Origin: Polytrichum commune
Taxonomy: Eukaryota; Streptophyta; Polytrichopsida; Polytrichales; Polytrichaceae
NCBI GenBank assembly: GCA_950295325.1
Contig: OX485803.1
Span: 3,534,001-3,598,000, forward strand
DNA length: 64,000 nt
Reading direction: 5' to 3'
Shown here: piece after piece, positions 12,081 to 23,768 of the stretch
Layout of the letters: each line of letters begins with the position of its first letter
How positions within the stretch are numbered: the first letter of the stretch is position 1
Made by a program: the position numbers and the translations under genes
Notes under the pieces: model-generated
What the model saw: the letters and a program-made list of their open reading frames with translations, nothing else
Databases searched by the model: none
Told to the model about the DNA's origin: nothing

Positions 12081-12228
12081 GTTATTTGTAAAATAAAGTG
12101 GATGAAACCATGCGTTTAGTCCCAAACTGTGAGATTTTGAGAATTAACACAAAGTCACTCAAGTTTTCTAAGTGCTTAAATTATCATCCACAAGGAGTGG
12201 TATCGGGCTATTAAAAACGGGCCTTCTA

Positions 12229-12706
12229 CAGTCTACCCTCTATAAATGTTAACCCTCGGGAGTGGATCAAAGTTAACATTTATAGAGGTGTTAATAGTTA
12301 ACAATTATAAAATTACTTTTTTGAGCAATATACAAATCTTAACATTTATAAATATAAGCAATTGTGAAGAGCCCTTGTGAGAGAATACCATTCATAAAAT
12401 TGCAAACCCAATCAAAACTTTATTCAATATCAAGTTTACAAATCACGGGTGAAGTATGAATCAATGGTTCTTTGGTGAGATTCATTTGCATGCAATGTAA
12501 CTGGATGTGTAGGTTTTATCATCCATATTATGGTTGTATTTCATTCGTTAACATTTATAGAGTCAAATTTACAAAGAAGGGAGTACCATTTTGTTAACAG
12601 TTAACACGTTTAACATTTATAGTGTGCAATATGTGGGGAGTAGAAGAAAGTTAACATTTAGAGAGGGGTAACACTTATAGGTGTAACATTTATGGAGGGT
12701 GGACTG
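12229..12706. mobile_element. pogo/Emigrant-like MITE with TA target duplication
   Basis: The 478-bp element is flanked by TA (12227-12228 and 12707-12708). Left end CAGTCTACCCTCTATAAATG; inverted right end CAGTCCACCCTCCATAAATG. Internally the motif GTTAACATTTATAGAG recurs in both orientations. CAGT termini followed by CCTCTATAAAT resemble the Emigrant/Lemi (pogo) family known from plants, which also uses TA targets. No transposase inside, so it would move in trans. Confidence 0.85.
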
Positions 12707-13159
12707 TAGCTTGTCGTACTTAGGATGGGTGGGCCAAGCTACCCCTGCATGGGCCAATGTGGGATTTAGGACAACGGGTCCCATACACATACCCTTTTTA
12801 AGATCCTAAAATTCTCTCAAAGTTTAAGAGGTGGACATAACATTATTTAGGTGAGTGACCGGGTTGGGTAGGGCCAGGAATATGTCATGTAAGTTGTTGG
12901 AATTATACCTTATGGATGGTTATCTAAGCAAATTTAGCTTGATAAACTTGGGTGAAGCACTGTCAATGCATATTATTAAAGTGGAATGGTTGATAGCAAC
13001 TGAATATTGTTATGAAAAGGGGAGATCCCAAAATTTGCACCCAACTTGTAAAATAGGTTCTAAAACATGACGAGCTAGCAAACTCTTGATAAAAGAAATT
13101 CTCAAAGAATGTTCAAACTTAAGATTCCCTCCCTCTTTGAAGGACATTACATATAACTC

Positions 13160-13205
13160 TACTACTAGCCCTCCCTCACTAATTGGGATAACGAGTGTAA
13201 TATAA
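13160..13205 (+). repeat. Family H end fragment
   Basis: CACTAATTGGGATAACGAGT matches the terminal block of family-H copy 1 (near 8145-8165). It abuts family-B copy 3. Confidence 0.45.
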
Positions 13206-13210
13206 AAGTA

Positions 13211-13445
13211 TGCACGGCAATGAACAGGGAGAACCAACCCCTAGTTACAAATGAACCGGTTGAATTTGAGAAATACCCAATTAAAGTTGAAGATCCCAAA
13301 TTAATCACCAAGCATTTTAGAAGAACATGTAAAATATACCTCAAATTAGTAAAAAAAACCTAAAAGATCACAACATGTAATTGGTTAGACTTGGAAACAC
13401 TAGGATCTTTACCGATTAGCTCCAAAAAATCCTCCCCGGACATTA
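13211..13445 (-). repeat. Dispersed repeat family B, copy 3
   Basis: On the minus strand it starts TGTCCGGGGAGGATTTTTTG and ends TTCTCCCTGTTCATTGCCG, collinear with copy 1 and with similar length. It carries no MITE. Confidence 0.65.
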
Positions 13446-13506
13446 ATTGCTGTAGGGCATGCCACAATTTCTCAGCCTACATTGACCTACCTTTATCTCC
13501 AAATTT

Positions 13507-13602
13507 GATGAGTCAACAAGTTTGGTTCAATGCTAATGTGACGAGTCGACAAGTTTGGTTCAATGTTATTGTGATGAGTCAACAAGTTTGGTTCAATGTT
13601 CG
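13507..13602 (+). repeat. 33-bp minisatellite, 3 units
   Basis: GATGAGTCAACAAGTTTGGT plus 13 further bases is repeated at 13507, 13540 and 13573 with one to three changes per unit. As 33 is a multiple of three, the repeats stay open in frame 13391-13681, but nothing else suggests a gene. Confidence 0.85.
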
Positions 13603-13609
13603 TCTTGAA

Positions 13610-15615
13610 ATCGGGGGTGTAGGGCCTAGGCTTTTGGGGTTGGGGAGTAGGTGCACCCCAAGTACCACATTTGTATTGTAATACTTTTTGCTAGGAAGAA
13701 TTTGATGGGTGGTAGCTTAGCTAGTGGGAGGGATGTTGAGTCCAAGTACTAGAAGATAAGCTTCTCAAATTGCTTTATTTGAACATGGTTCGAACCAATA
13801 TTCTAATGGTATATTGGTCTAGCCCAATGTAGAAGCATTGGTATGTAGTAATGGTATGTGAGAACATATCTACCAAGGTATATTGCTTTGTTATATTTGG
13901 GTCCATGACATACCTAGCATAGTATGTCCTCAAAATTACTTGGGTTCAAATCAGTATCATTGATGACATATTCTGAGAATTGCCAAATAGGAGTATTTAA
14001 GGTTTGACAATCTATGATAAATATGCACTGATGAAGAGCTTCCTCTTAGGGAGCAACAACTAGTTGGATGTGTGGGTAGGTGCACATAATATTGCTTATT
14101 ATAATGAAGTTGCAAGTGGGCATGATCACGTGAACCAATTTTGATTACTCATTTGATAAACTGCGTTCAACTATCTTGACGTTATTCAGTATGAAGCAGT
14201 GGGATTCTGGGATTATGGGATATGGAGTCTTTATTCTCGAATTTATTGTTGGCCCATGAACACAACTCATCAACTAAGTAATGTTATGTTGGCAAAATAT
14301 GGTTTCGTGTTTGTCCTTCATAAGAATTCTACATGCAAAGATCACTATAAGATAGCTGACCCATTCCCAACTAGTTAAGCAATCTAGCATATTTGTAATT
14401 CTAGATGCGATTAGAGAACAAAATCTCCATGTAGAGAATTACAATTAAGAAAATATTCATATTTTTGTAATTTTTTTCTTTCCAATAACCAAATTATTAT
14501 GAATATTCTTAGTGGATGTTTTCGTTGACTATACTTGTGAAATAGGATACCCTATTTTTAATCACCAATTGGTTACAAAACCAAGAATGCTTGATTCATG
14601 TATGATAATCATGACACCTAAATGTGCTTGCAATCTAACCTAGCTCTCAACTTAACCAACCTAAATTTGGATTTCAACCTTGACATGTCAACACTGATAA
14701 GAGATTGATGTTATGATGCATGGAAATAAGTTGGTCTAGGCTGCAAAAATGTACTGGTGGCTGGGAATGGATCGGCTACCTTAGTAAACAATAATCCAAC
14801 AAAGACAAGATGTTTGAGTTGCAAATGTATCATGCCTCTGACAATAGTTCATTTTCTAACAAATCATAGTTTTCCAAGAATTTAGACTGAAGAAGAAAAC
14901 GAGAAATGAAGAATGCTACAACACCGGTCCTCCGCAATTGATATGTAGATCGATATCCATATCCCTTGTACAGAAATCCTATCTCTCATTCAAGCAGACT
15001 ATCAAGGAAAACTTCCTCATTTTTAGCAGGAGGAAATAACTACTGCATCTTCATTCATTCAATGATTCCATGATTGATCTTAATCTTCTCCACTCAAACC
15101 AATTCCAAATTTGTTACCGGTCCAGTTGACTCATGTCAAACAATCGACTGGGCTTGTCCGTCACCTATTGAGATCTACATGAGCATTCACAATGCTCAAT
15201 TAATAAGAGGAATTTCGTATCCCTGTCAACTCAAGGTGATGGTCTTCTGGAATAATTCGATCTTCATCATAACCAATCTATTAGCGCTGTCTTAGCCTCT
15301 TGAACTCAATGCAGTCCATTGTCGGAGAATGCATTCCAACATCAAGCACTTGCACAATCTAAATGCTTGAGTGACATCAACTCTGGAAATCACTCCCACT
15401 AATTACAATCATCCAATCATTCAACTGACAATCATCACAACATCATGAATCACTCGCATGCATTGTTCCAACAACCAATTACATTCATATGTTGTCTTGC
15501 TCTCTTGAGACGTAGATTGAATGAGTTCACAAAACTAACAAGGTTCATGTAGAGTTAATACTCACAATCAAATACTTAGACAATGGATTAAGGAATCACA
15601 CCTCATTGGGTACTT
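13610..15615. other. Unrecognised intergenic sequence, 2 kb
   Basis: No protein-like open frame, inverted termini or tandem repeats noticed. The 73-codon frame at 15074-15295 shows no recognisable motif. Confidence 0.4.
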
Positions 15616-15623
15616 ATCAAATC

Positions 15624-16125
15624 CCTGGGGTGGTAACTAGTGCAAAATAATTTATAACAAATAATCCATCCATATTATCCTTGTACATTCATACCAATGA
15701 ACAATTTTACAGAACTTAGAATGGAGTGATGTAGTGCACATTGAGACTGTCCATAACATGTAATAATTTTTTGATTTGAACATGTCTATGTATTATAATA
15801 CATCAATAATTTGAAAAGAATGTGGACTTTCTCTTGGACAGTGGGGTTTGTCCATAATCTAGTCTTCATCAGACCTAATTATAATTTAGATAATCTACAA
15901 AAAAATGAAGATAATATGGATTATTTTAGCTTGTGAGCCCTAACCCTAACTCGTTTCCCGACTTCTCTCGGTGGCTTCTCTCCCGCTTCTCTTTTGAAAC
16001 TCTTGAATCCAAATAATTTATAACATAATCCAGATTATATGTACGATTATGTCTACATAATCTATGCCTTTGTGAAGTTTTGGGACAAGCCCCCTGTAAT
16101 TATTTGTTTGAGTTGCCACCCCGGG
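15624..16125. mobile_element. hAT-like non-autonomous TIR element
   Basis: The 502-bp element has left end CCTGGGGTGGTAACT and inverted right end CCCGGGGTGGCAACT; similarity runs about 30 bases (CAAA.AATT.). It is flanked by the direct repeat ATCAAATC (15616-15623 and 16126-16133), an 8-bp duplication as hAT transposases make. One further matching C could make this 9 bp, so a Mutator-like origin is not excluded. Subterminal ATAATCCA..TATTATC blocks are inverted too. No coding capacity. Confidence 0.8.
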
Positions 16126-16133
16126 ATCAAATC

Positions 16134-17700
16134 CAATAGCTATGGTAAACACCATCACAAAGGATCAATCCTTGATCCTATACTAATTCACTTTGTTTAA
16201 AAGACGATTGCCATTATGGCAGAGGTTAGGCATTTGCGGATTGAGAGAGAGGATGCTTTGAACTACTACATATATGTTTACAATATCATGTGTGAATTTC
16301 TAAGGCTGCAACTTCTCCTATTAGACCATAACGTTCTCAAATTTTCTCAAGTGGTTAGTTGTTGCTATGGCAGCCCTGGCTAGTTGTTGGGACGTGGATC
16401 TGTGTGGAGGCCACCTTCAACCTTCCAGCCTCAGACGGTGTAACCCGCTGCTGAACCGGTTTACATGGAAGTTACTCCCACCAAAATTAGATCTTCTCTC
16501 TAAGTCTCGTGAAGGTGTTTGCATTCTTCTGTGTCTCAATCCCGTAACATATAGTTCCAATGTTCTTATAAATTCTCCAGGAGTAGTTGATCTAAGATCA
16601 CAAGTTTATGTTCCCCGAAAGCGTCCTTAACCATAAACACGTAAATGCATTCTCAATATCTCTTAATAACTTTCTAATGGATTCTTAATGTGTAAGTGCC
16701 TTTAGAACTCAAGTTAATGTTTCCCCGAAAGTGTAATGTCACGGTTAAGTGTTACGAGGGAAAATGCTCTTATACAATATCTTTCATGGTTGAAAACATT
16801 CACAATCCTAGTTCCTATAGCCTATCTCTCGTTCCATCCAAGTCTTCAAGCATCTTGCCCAATTTCTCTATAAGGCAAGCATTCTCCCTCGCTAAGTCCA
16901 AAACAACCTAATTCCTAGAATGTTCTACATTTACTCCCTTGGAATATTTTAGCGTTCCCGTAAGTCTAATAACTTCTAGGATTACTCCCAATTATTTCAT
17001 GGTTTGAATGACCCTCGAAATGTTTCAAATCCGAGTCACGCTATCAATTTACGCAAGCATATCCCCTTGCTAAACTAGATCTCTCGGGAGTTTATTTGGT
17101 TATGTTTACGGCCACGAATTAATTCCTTAGTTCATCAACCTCAAATACCCTTTTTCTTTCATGTTAAAATCCAACCTCAAGGAGGAATAATATCTCTCAA
17201 ATTCCTTAAGGTATCTTTACAACAATATGGCCTAAGTTATCCCTTCATGTATCCCTCAATTCCTTACTCATTGCCCCTTAAGTTATTTTTAGATTTGATA
17301 TGCGGTAAAGGTTTGATATGAGATTATGGTATAAAGGTATGATGGGGTGGTACATTGATTTGCCTAATTGACGGACCCTCTCCCGCTTATGATTGTGTTC
17401 TTGCGGTGATGTGATTCTAACAACTCAAGTTCGAATGATGTTTAGGTATGTATACATGTAATATCCTTTTTAAGCTCAAGTGTTACTACATTCATCTTCA
17501 ATCATCTCCAATCATGTTTCATATAAGATATTTTCTTAATCGTTTTCTTAGGTGAATTTTGTGTCCACTTTCCTAAGGTCTTTTGAAGATCCCGCATACT
17601 CCAAATTTCTCCGTTATGCGGCCTCCTCCATAATTTTGATTTGTCTACTAAGTCTTCAACTTCTTGCACGGATTTCTCAATCTCGCCCGTTGCGGGATAA
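16134..17700. other. Unrecognised sequence, possibly old LTR-type repeat
   Basis: A TTCCCCGAAAG block occurs at both 16610 and 16723, hinting at an ancient duplication. Short open frames (16367-16630, 16696-16911, 17552-17734) show no recognisable protein. Confidence 0.35.
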
Positions 17701-17701
17701 T

Positions 17702-18010
17702 ACTTTGCAAGATCGCTCCGCTAGCCGCGGGTGATTGTCTTGCTTCCACGAATGCTCTTAAGTTCGCATACGCCGCGGGTACTTAAAGATCTTCTAACGC
17801 ACCGAGATCGCTCCGCTAGTCCAACTGGAATTGCTAAGGCACCGCGGGTGCCTATATGTAATTCCAATGCACCGTGGGTGCCTATGAATTTCCTAACGCA
17901 CCTCGGGTGCCTAAAAGTCCAATTGGAATTGCCAAAGCACCTCGGGTGCCTATATGTAATTCCAATGCACCGTGGGTGCCTTTGGATTTCCTCACGTCTC
18001 AACGAAGTCC
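17702..18010 (+). repeat. Palindromic GCACC/GGGTGC minisatellite
   Basis: Five copies of the self-complementary motif GCACC-NN-GGGTGC (about 17839, 17869, 17898, 17937, 17967) sit in two units of about 98 bp starting at 17821 and 17919. Upstream, GATCGCTCCGCTAG is duplicated at 17711 and 17807, and CCGCGGGT at 17725 and 17772. Open frames on both strands here (17721-18023, 17731-18045) are products of the repeat. Confidence 0.8.
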
Positions 18011-18855
18011 GAGGTCCGGACACTCATGTGAAATATTCGGGATAGAATGAAGTGTATTAGGGCCCTTAAGTGGCCTCCTTTTATAGTGTTTTACATCTAG
18101 ATATTTGTGGATTTTTGTAAATGTTAGCTTCTGCTAATTATAGCACTTGATCTAAATATAGCCGAATTTAAATGTCTTAATTCATAGAGTTTAAATCTAT
18201 ATAGTCCAACATGTAATTCCTAATTACATATCTCTTCATATCACCTAAGCTACTTAATTGACATGTGCTCTAAAACGGGAATAGGACCGTGTCTCTACGT
18301 TTCTCAAAACGGTCCTATTTACATTCACCGTTGAGCCTAGTACTAGTTTGTCACTATTACTACCCGGACCCGCTCCAGTTCGTCTTCAGAGTCCGGGCCT
18401 GACTGGTACGTCTTCCCTGCTTCCGACCTACCCGGTCCCCTCCTACCTGGCTTGGTCTTTACTGGGGTCGGGGGTCTGTAATGCCCCATCTTCACTAATG
18501 TCCATCCAGCTGGTTTGTCTCCCGATGCCCGAGGCCTATAACCAGTTTGCTCGTGCCCTCGCCAGTTAGTCTTCACCGGTGCATGTGACCTAACCGGTCC
18601 ATCTTTACCCTCGGGGACTGGGTTCCTCTCTGCGTTCTCACTGGTTGCCTTGAGGCCCCGAGACGGCCCCTGTTTCCGCTGCGTTGTTCGGAGCTCCTCC
18701 TGTGCTCGCTCTCGCCAATTGCCTTCGGCCTTCCCACCAACCTCTTTGCTGATTCACGTACTGAGAGCGTTGGCGTCTCTACAATCTGCTCTACTTCTTT
18801 TTAAATCTCGTAGACTATGGACTTCGATGGCACATCTCAATTGAATTCATGGTTC
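18011..18855. other. GC-rich stretch of unknown origin
   Basis: 18340-18830 is clearly richer in GC than its neighbours, with repeated CCGGT, CCCGG and CTCGCC words. A hairpin ATAGGACCGT/ACGGTCCTAT lies at 18272-18321. Short frames on both strands show no convincing protein; it may be a fragment of an LTR element. Confidence 0.4.
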
Positions 18856-18859
18856 TAAA

Positions 18860-19342
18860 TGATTTTTTAGACATTGGTTTTCCTATTTGACTCAAATTTC
18901 AAAAAATTAACTCCAGCAGTATACATATTTAGAAATCGATGCAAATGGTGTGCAAGTAGGTGATACTGAACAAGCAATTGTCATAAGGTTTTTTTAAAAT
19001 ATGATAAAATAATGTTAAAGCGATGATTTTCTACAAACTCTTTGATGATGTTCTCGAGTCTTTAATGAATTCAAGGGATATGACAAAATATCTAAGTTCC
19101 AAATATTTTAGGTCATGAAATTAACACCCAAAACTAGTTAAAGCCATTGATTTTGAGCATTCCGTTTAGATCTTGACATAATGCTCTATGTTTGAGTATG
19201 CAACACAACAATAGAGGGCACCATGAAAGAAAAGTCTGACCTAAACAACATTTTGCTACTACTTCTAGATGTTTGATAAAAAAAACATTATGGCTTTAGT
19301 ATACCGGAGCACTTTTTTGGTCTACTTTACCATGCTTGCACC
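18860..19342 (+). mobile_element. Family E element, copy 1 (5'-truncated)
   Basis: The right end is the inverted terminus of copy 2: TTTGGTCTACTTTACCATGC then TTGCACC. The interior matches the reverse complement of 43554-44507, minus a 342-bp insertion there. The stretch at about 18948-18998 can be read as IDANGVQVGDTEQAIVI, parallel to EDGASGVQVGDIEQMNV in copy 2. This suggests descent from a coding element. The left end is missing. Confidence 0.65.
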
Positions 19343-19389
19343 AGGGAGTGCTATCATATGAGCGGTGAGAGATGAGCGGTAACTTGCAA

Positions 19390-19735
19390 GTATTGGAAGT
19401 CAATAGGACTAATGATGAGATTGCACAAGCATATACACATATACACAAAGGCATATGAACAATGCTTGGAGTGAGATGATCTCATGCTCTCCTTGCTTTG
19501 CCTTTTATTGCTTTTCTTCTTTTCATTGGTTCATACAAACAACATGCGATGACTCTTATCCCTCTTTGGAGTAGCGTTGTAGCCTTATTTTGACCTTATT
19601 GTTTCTCATGCCTCTTCCATTACATTTTTATTGACTACAAGCAATTTAATGCTCTACCTCCTACACTCCCACTTTGCGAGTAGTCAAAGGCTTTTAAGCC
19701 CATTGCCTTTGTTAATGCTCAATGCCAAACCTTAA
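19390..19735 (-). mobile_element. Ty1/copia 3'-end fragment
   Basis: Matches 46280-46625 on the same strand. 19390-19608 corresponds to the LTR (minus strand starts TGAGAAACAATAAGG). 19609-19735 corresponds to the polypurine tract and the end of the RNase H reading frame (…FDY.QSGSV.GRAL). The rest of the element is absent. Confidence 0.75.
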
Positions 19736-19923
19736 TACTTCAAACATTAATAATTTGCATTGATACTTCAAACATTGATAAATTGTATTAATACTTTGCA
19801 TTAATACTTCAAATGTTAATACTTTGGCCAAGGTTTGATTAATAAAAACAAACTGACATGAAAACAAATAATGTGGAATATGACAACCTTGGGTCCATTG
19901 TTTACACCAACATGTTTATTAAA

Positions 19924-19927
<4 letters not shown>

Positions 19928-19977
<50 letters not shown>

Positions 19978-19978
19978 C
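19928..19978 (+). repeat. (CT)n(AT)n compound microsatellite
   Basis: About 17 CT units followed by 7 TA units. Confidence 0.95.
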
Positions 19979-20940
19979 TTTGTTTTTACCTTGCCATACA
20001 ATAAATACTAAGCTATGTAAATATAATCTTTGAAGGGTAAGTACCCTAGGGTTTAAAAGCGCTCTACCTAACTATTGTCCACCTTAGATTTTGATCATTG
20101 CATCTACGGACAAGATTGAAAACCTAATCGTATAATAAGAGCAAGGGCTTGAGAAAGTACCCTTTCACTCAAAGGTTAAACTGCACTAGGCGTTTATCTT
20201 TGGTAAACTCTGTGATTAGGGTAGAGGAGGTTAACTAGTGGGTGGTTCAAGCTAAGTGCTTCAATCCAGCTCCACAAGAAACTTCAATGGCAAAGGAACA
20301 GGTAAAATACTCTCTTACGGAGTATGTGGTAATGCAAAATCAATAGAGGTATTGTTGTTTGATTGTGTGACATAGATAACAATTGGGTTCTGCTGTTATT
20401 CACCTCGTGTACGTGACTAATCCTCATTTTTTGTTGGTTGGTTGCATGGGCACAAGTGAGGCAGACCCTTCACAATTTTGAACGACATCCTTAGGTTTTG
20501 CTTATCTATATTTTTTTTTTGGGTTCATACATTTGGTGATCATATATAGTATGTATTCCATGATGAAGAAAGTGAATACTTACACATATGTTGATTATTG
20601 GGTTATATATTTTGAAGTGCATTTGATGACAAAGGTCATGTCAAGTTTTTGACTTTAAGTTGTTTAGTACATACAAGGTTATGCCAAACAATGCAAGGGG
20701 TATAGAGGTAGAGGAGTATAGGTTGCATACAATAGATGGTGATAACCTATGGTTATACCATATGATAGAGTTTCTAAGACATGTATTGTATTGAAGAGAG
20801 GAGGGATCCCACCCACCCACCCGGTTTTTTGTTAAGAGTACAAAGATATGTATATGAATGGAATGGCCTCTGTATGGAGGATGTTTTCTGAATATGACTA
20901 TGCTTGAATATAAGCTTAGTTCTTACCAAGAAATGCCCAG

Positions 20941-20963
20941 CTCTCTCTCTCTCTATATATATA
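20941..20963 (+). repeat. (CT)n(AT)n microsatellite
   Basis: Six CT units then five TA units, the same compound arrangement as at 19928. Confidence 0.9.
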
Positions 20964-22226
20964 TCCTCCTAAGCTCATAGCATTACTCAACGTTTAGTTC
21001 TTGTTTTGTGGGTCCTCAATATATAAGAATCGGATGCTTGAAAAGTTGTGCAAGGGGACTCATATTTAGACTGAGCTCTCAACATCCCATTATTCTATTA
21101 TGAGGGTCCACGTCGTGGAGTAATGTTATGCTCAAATGCAAGTTGAGTTCTGGGTTTTAAAATGGAGAAGCAATCAAGTCTCCCCTCATCGACCTTTTAA
21201 CTTTTTGCTGTAATTGTGCCAGCCACTAATTCTAGTTTTATGGCACACATTTCCATATGGAGTGGGTCCAAATGTTTATCAACTACAGTAATAGTCCTAT
21301 TAGTGCACTTGGAATTACATGTTGCTATAACTTTTGATTAAGAACATAATTTTTTACCAAGTAAGTTATGTCATGTTCCTTGATGTACATTCAAGTTGTT
21401 TGTCTTATATAAATATAAAATATTCATCAAAACAATAAATTATACCAACATGGAACTCCAAATAATCACCCCACTAATAAGACTATCCTAGTGTAGTGAT
21501 TTTTGCCGACTTTGCTAGCACATGGGAGCGAATGGAAGTGTACCATTTTAAGTATCGGGGAGATGCCAAAAGGTAAAGTGGGAACAAGAATAGACTTATA
21601 ACCACCTTCTCTTCCCTTTTCATGAAATAACCTCCGATGTTGTCCTTAATCTTTCATATCACAATCTCGCTTATAGACTCAACACCAAATCACACAAGAT
21701 TGATGTGATATTGGTCGGCCACTGAAATCTATCTACCTCATTTGAAAAGGTTCAATCTAACTTGCATATTAGTTCATATTAGGGTTAATTGAAAAGTATG
21801 GGGATCAATTGGGGTCGAATTGTCTTAATCGTCCCTAGTTTGGTGTATCCAGAAAGTCCTAGAAAGATTTTTTGAGTTTTACCTTTACATAACTAAGAAT
21901 CTTCTCATTTTCTTCATCATCTATGTGCACATGCATCTCTTTGTTCCTCTCACTACTTGCATACTCCTCAAATAAAATCAAACTTAAGAAAGAACTCGAA
22001 TTTTTTGACCCCAAAATAGAACAAAACGACTTTCCACTCTAATTTTATTTTTCATTTATTGACACAAGTGTTGAAAAACTTGAATCAATCCCCACTTTTG
22101 ATGACTTTTGATTAAATCTATTCAACATACTCTTTCATTCTTTTGGATCCCAACCTCCAAGGGGCCAGTAACCTATAGACAAAGAGACTCTTCACTCACA
22201 CTTCATTCACGAAGGGAGCCAACATT

Positions 22227-22426
22227 TATTTATTTATTTTATTTATTTTTAGACAGAAGGCCGACAGGCCAACGCCAAAGCATAGGAGGTTGTTGACCAC
22301 CTGGCAAGTTTTCTGTCAAGTAGAGAGGAGATTTCACAGCCGGGATTTGAACCGCCAACCTCTTCCTTGAGAATTGGGTATCTCTCCACCATCATCCGGT
22401 AGTTTAAGGTCATCTCGGACCACGGG
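22227..22426 (-). mobile_element. tRNA-derived SINE with 13-bp target duplication
   Basis: GGGAGCCAACATT occurs at 22214-22226 and 22427-22439 and brackets a 200-bp insert on the minus strand. The insert has an A-box-like TGGTGGAGAGATACC, a perfect B-box GGTTCAAATCCC about 38 bases later, and an (AAAT)n-type tail against the lower-coordinate duplication. These are the marks of a tRNA-related SINE transcribed by RNA polymerase III and inserted by LINE machinery. Lack of divergence in the duplication suggests a fairly recent insertion. Family unassigned; an Au-type SINE is possible. Confidence 0.88.
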
Positions 22427-22439
22427 GGGAGCCAACATT

Positions 22440-22999
22440 CATATTCGTTCTCTTTGGATTTGATAGGAAGCGATTGTTCCCCGTCCCTTCATAACTGCAA
22501 GTCTATAACTGTCTACGTCCTTGAAGAAGAATCAGATTCGAAGGGACTGCCCATTTTTGGAACTAGATATGGAGTCTTTGCTCTTTCTAGTTGAGTCTTT
22601 TTGGATGCCCTGAGAAATGATGGATCCCGACCGCTTCATATCAGAAACTGTTTACGTCAAGATAAGTATTTGGCAGGCACATTTGAAAGTGATCGTGACC
22701 TCCTTGATTATTAGTGTGTGTTGGTTAAATTTTAAATTATCTTCTTTGGAATTATCATGAAATGACAGGAGACACGGAACTATTGTGTATGAGTGTACCT
22801 CTCATTCATCCAACATGAAAGCTCTGGAGTAGTTTGCAGCCTAGAACTTACTTTATATTATAGAGTTGATACGACGTCGGAATTAGCTATGAAGATCTTG
22901 GATTAGTCTATTTGAGGTCATTTGAGATGAATAGGCAACAAATCTGTAAGGTATTGAGGTTTTAAAGTAACATAGTTCCAATAGTGACACCTAGTTTGG
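22440..22999. other. Unrecognised sequence
   Basis: No feature noticed between the SINE and family-F copy 1. Confidence 0.4.
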
Positions 23000-23004
23000 G
23001 TCTC

Positions 23005-23385
23005 TAACACGAAGTTGCACTAAATATGATGTTTAGTGTTAGCAATTCTAATTGTCTTGCTCAATATTAATTGTAAACCGTGGTGTAGTATCGTCGACAG
23101 TAAATGTTAACCCAACATTATTTGTCATTCCTTGTGATTTTTTTGGGTGATTATAGATTTACAGTGTTGCAATTGCTGTCACTTACCAAGTGAATTTTTT
23201 CATCCAAATTTCAATCATCCATAACAACATTTCATCACAAGTTGTTGACAAGAGAAGGTAGGGTTCTGGCCAATGGATGAACTCTTCCATCATCCATGAC
23301 AATATTTGTTCACTTATTCGTAAAAAAATGTCATCCAAAAAATTACCATAGTGACATAAAATACCATACGACACTAAATATCATA
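23005..23385 (-). mobile_element. Family F element, copy 1
   Basis: Both ends carry inverted ACTAAATATCAT-type blocks (GCACTAAATATGATGTTTAG at 23007; CACTAAATATCATAATCAAT near 23370). On the minus strand the block TGGATGATTGAAATTTGGAT, then CACTTGGTAAGTGACA, then GGAATGACAAATAATGT matches copy 2 (25850-26316). Non-coding. Confidence 0.6.
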
Positions 23386-23768
23386 ATCAATGTAGTTAGT
23401 TTATTCACCGCTTGCCTCCAAAGCTACTTGAAGCTACGTACATGAGTGGCCGCAGTACAAGGAAACACGCACACATGAACAAAACCCCTTACTTAGCATT
23501 GAGAGGCTCAAATTGAAATTAGATTCCCTAATTTTGCCCTAGACTCATACAAACAAACTTCGTTTGCACTTTAGTTTGTTTCAATCCGACTCATGTTAGC
23601 TAACCCATAATATTTTTCTACAATTACTTTGACATTTCTAACGATCCCAAATTTGCTCAAAAGAACTCTAAAAGGAACACTTGAAGGCTTCTACACCTCG
23701 GGAGTTCAAACTTTTATGTAGGATGAATAAGAAGTACACTCGTATACAGTTCTAGCTCTCGCTCCATA

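Larger units (their letters stand above)
19743..22213. other. Unrecognised intergenic sequence with microsatellites
   Basis: About 2.5 kb without protein-like frames. (CT)n(AT)n microsatellites lie at 19928-19978 and 20941-20963. No inverted termini found. Confidence 0.4.

Noticed and set aside
17721-18045. 100- to 104-codon frames on both strands
   Set aside because: Open on both strands only because the minisatellite lacks stops; no protein features.
18340-18830. GC-rich stretch as bacterial contamination or a gene
   Set aside because: No long open frame or bacterial codon pattern, and flanks are continuous with plant repeats.
22227-22426. tRNA gene because of A- and B-box sequences
   Set aside because: No cloverleaf or acceptor stem forms; body length, tail and target duplication identify a SINE.
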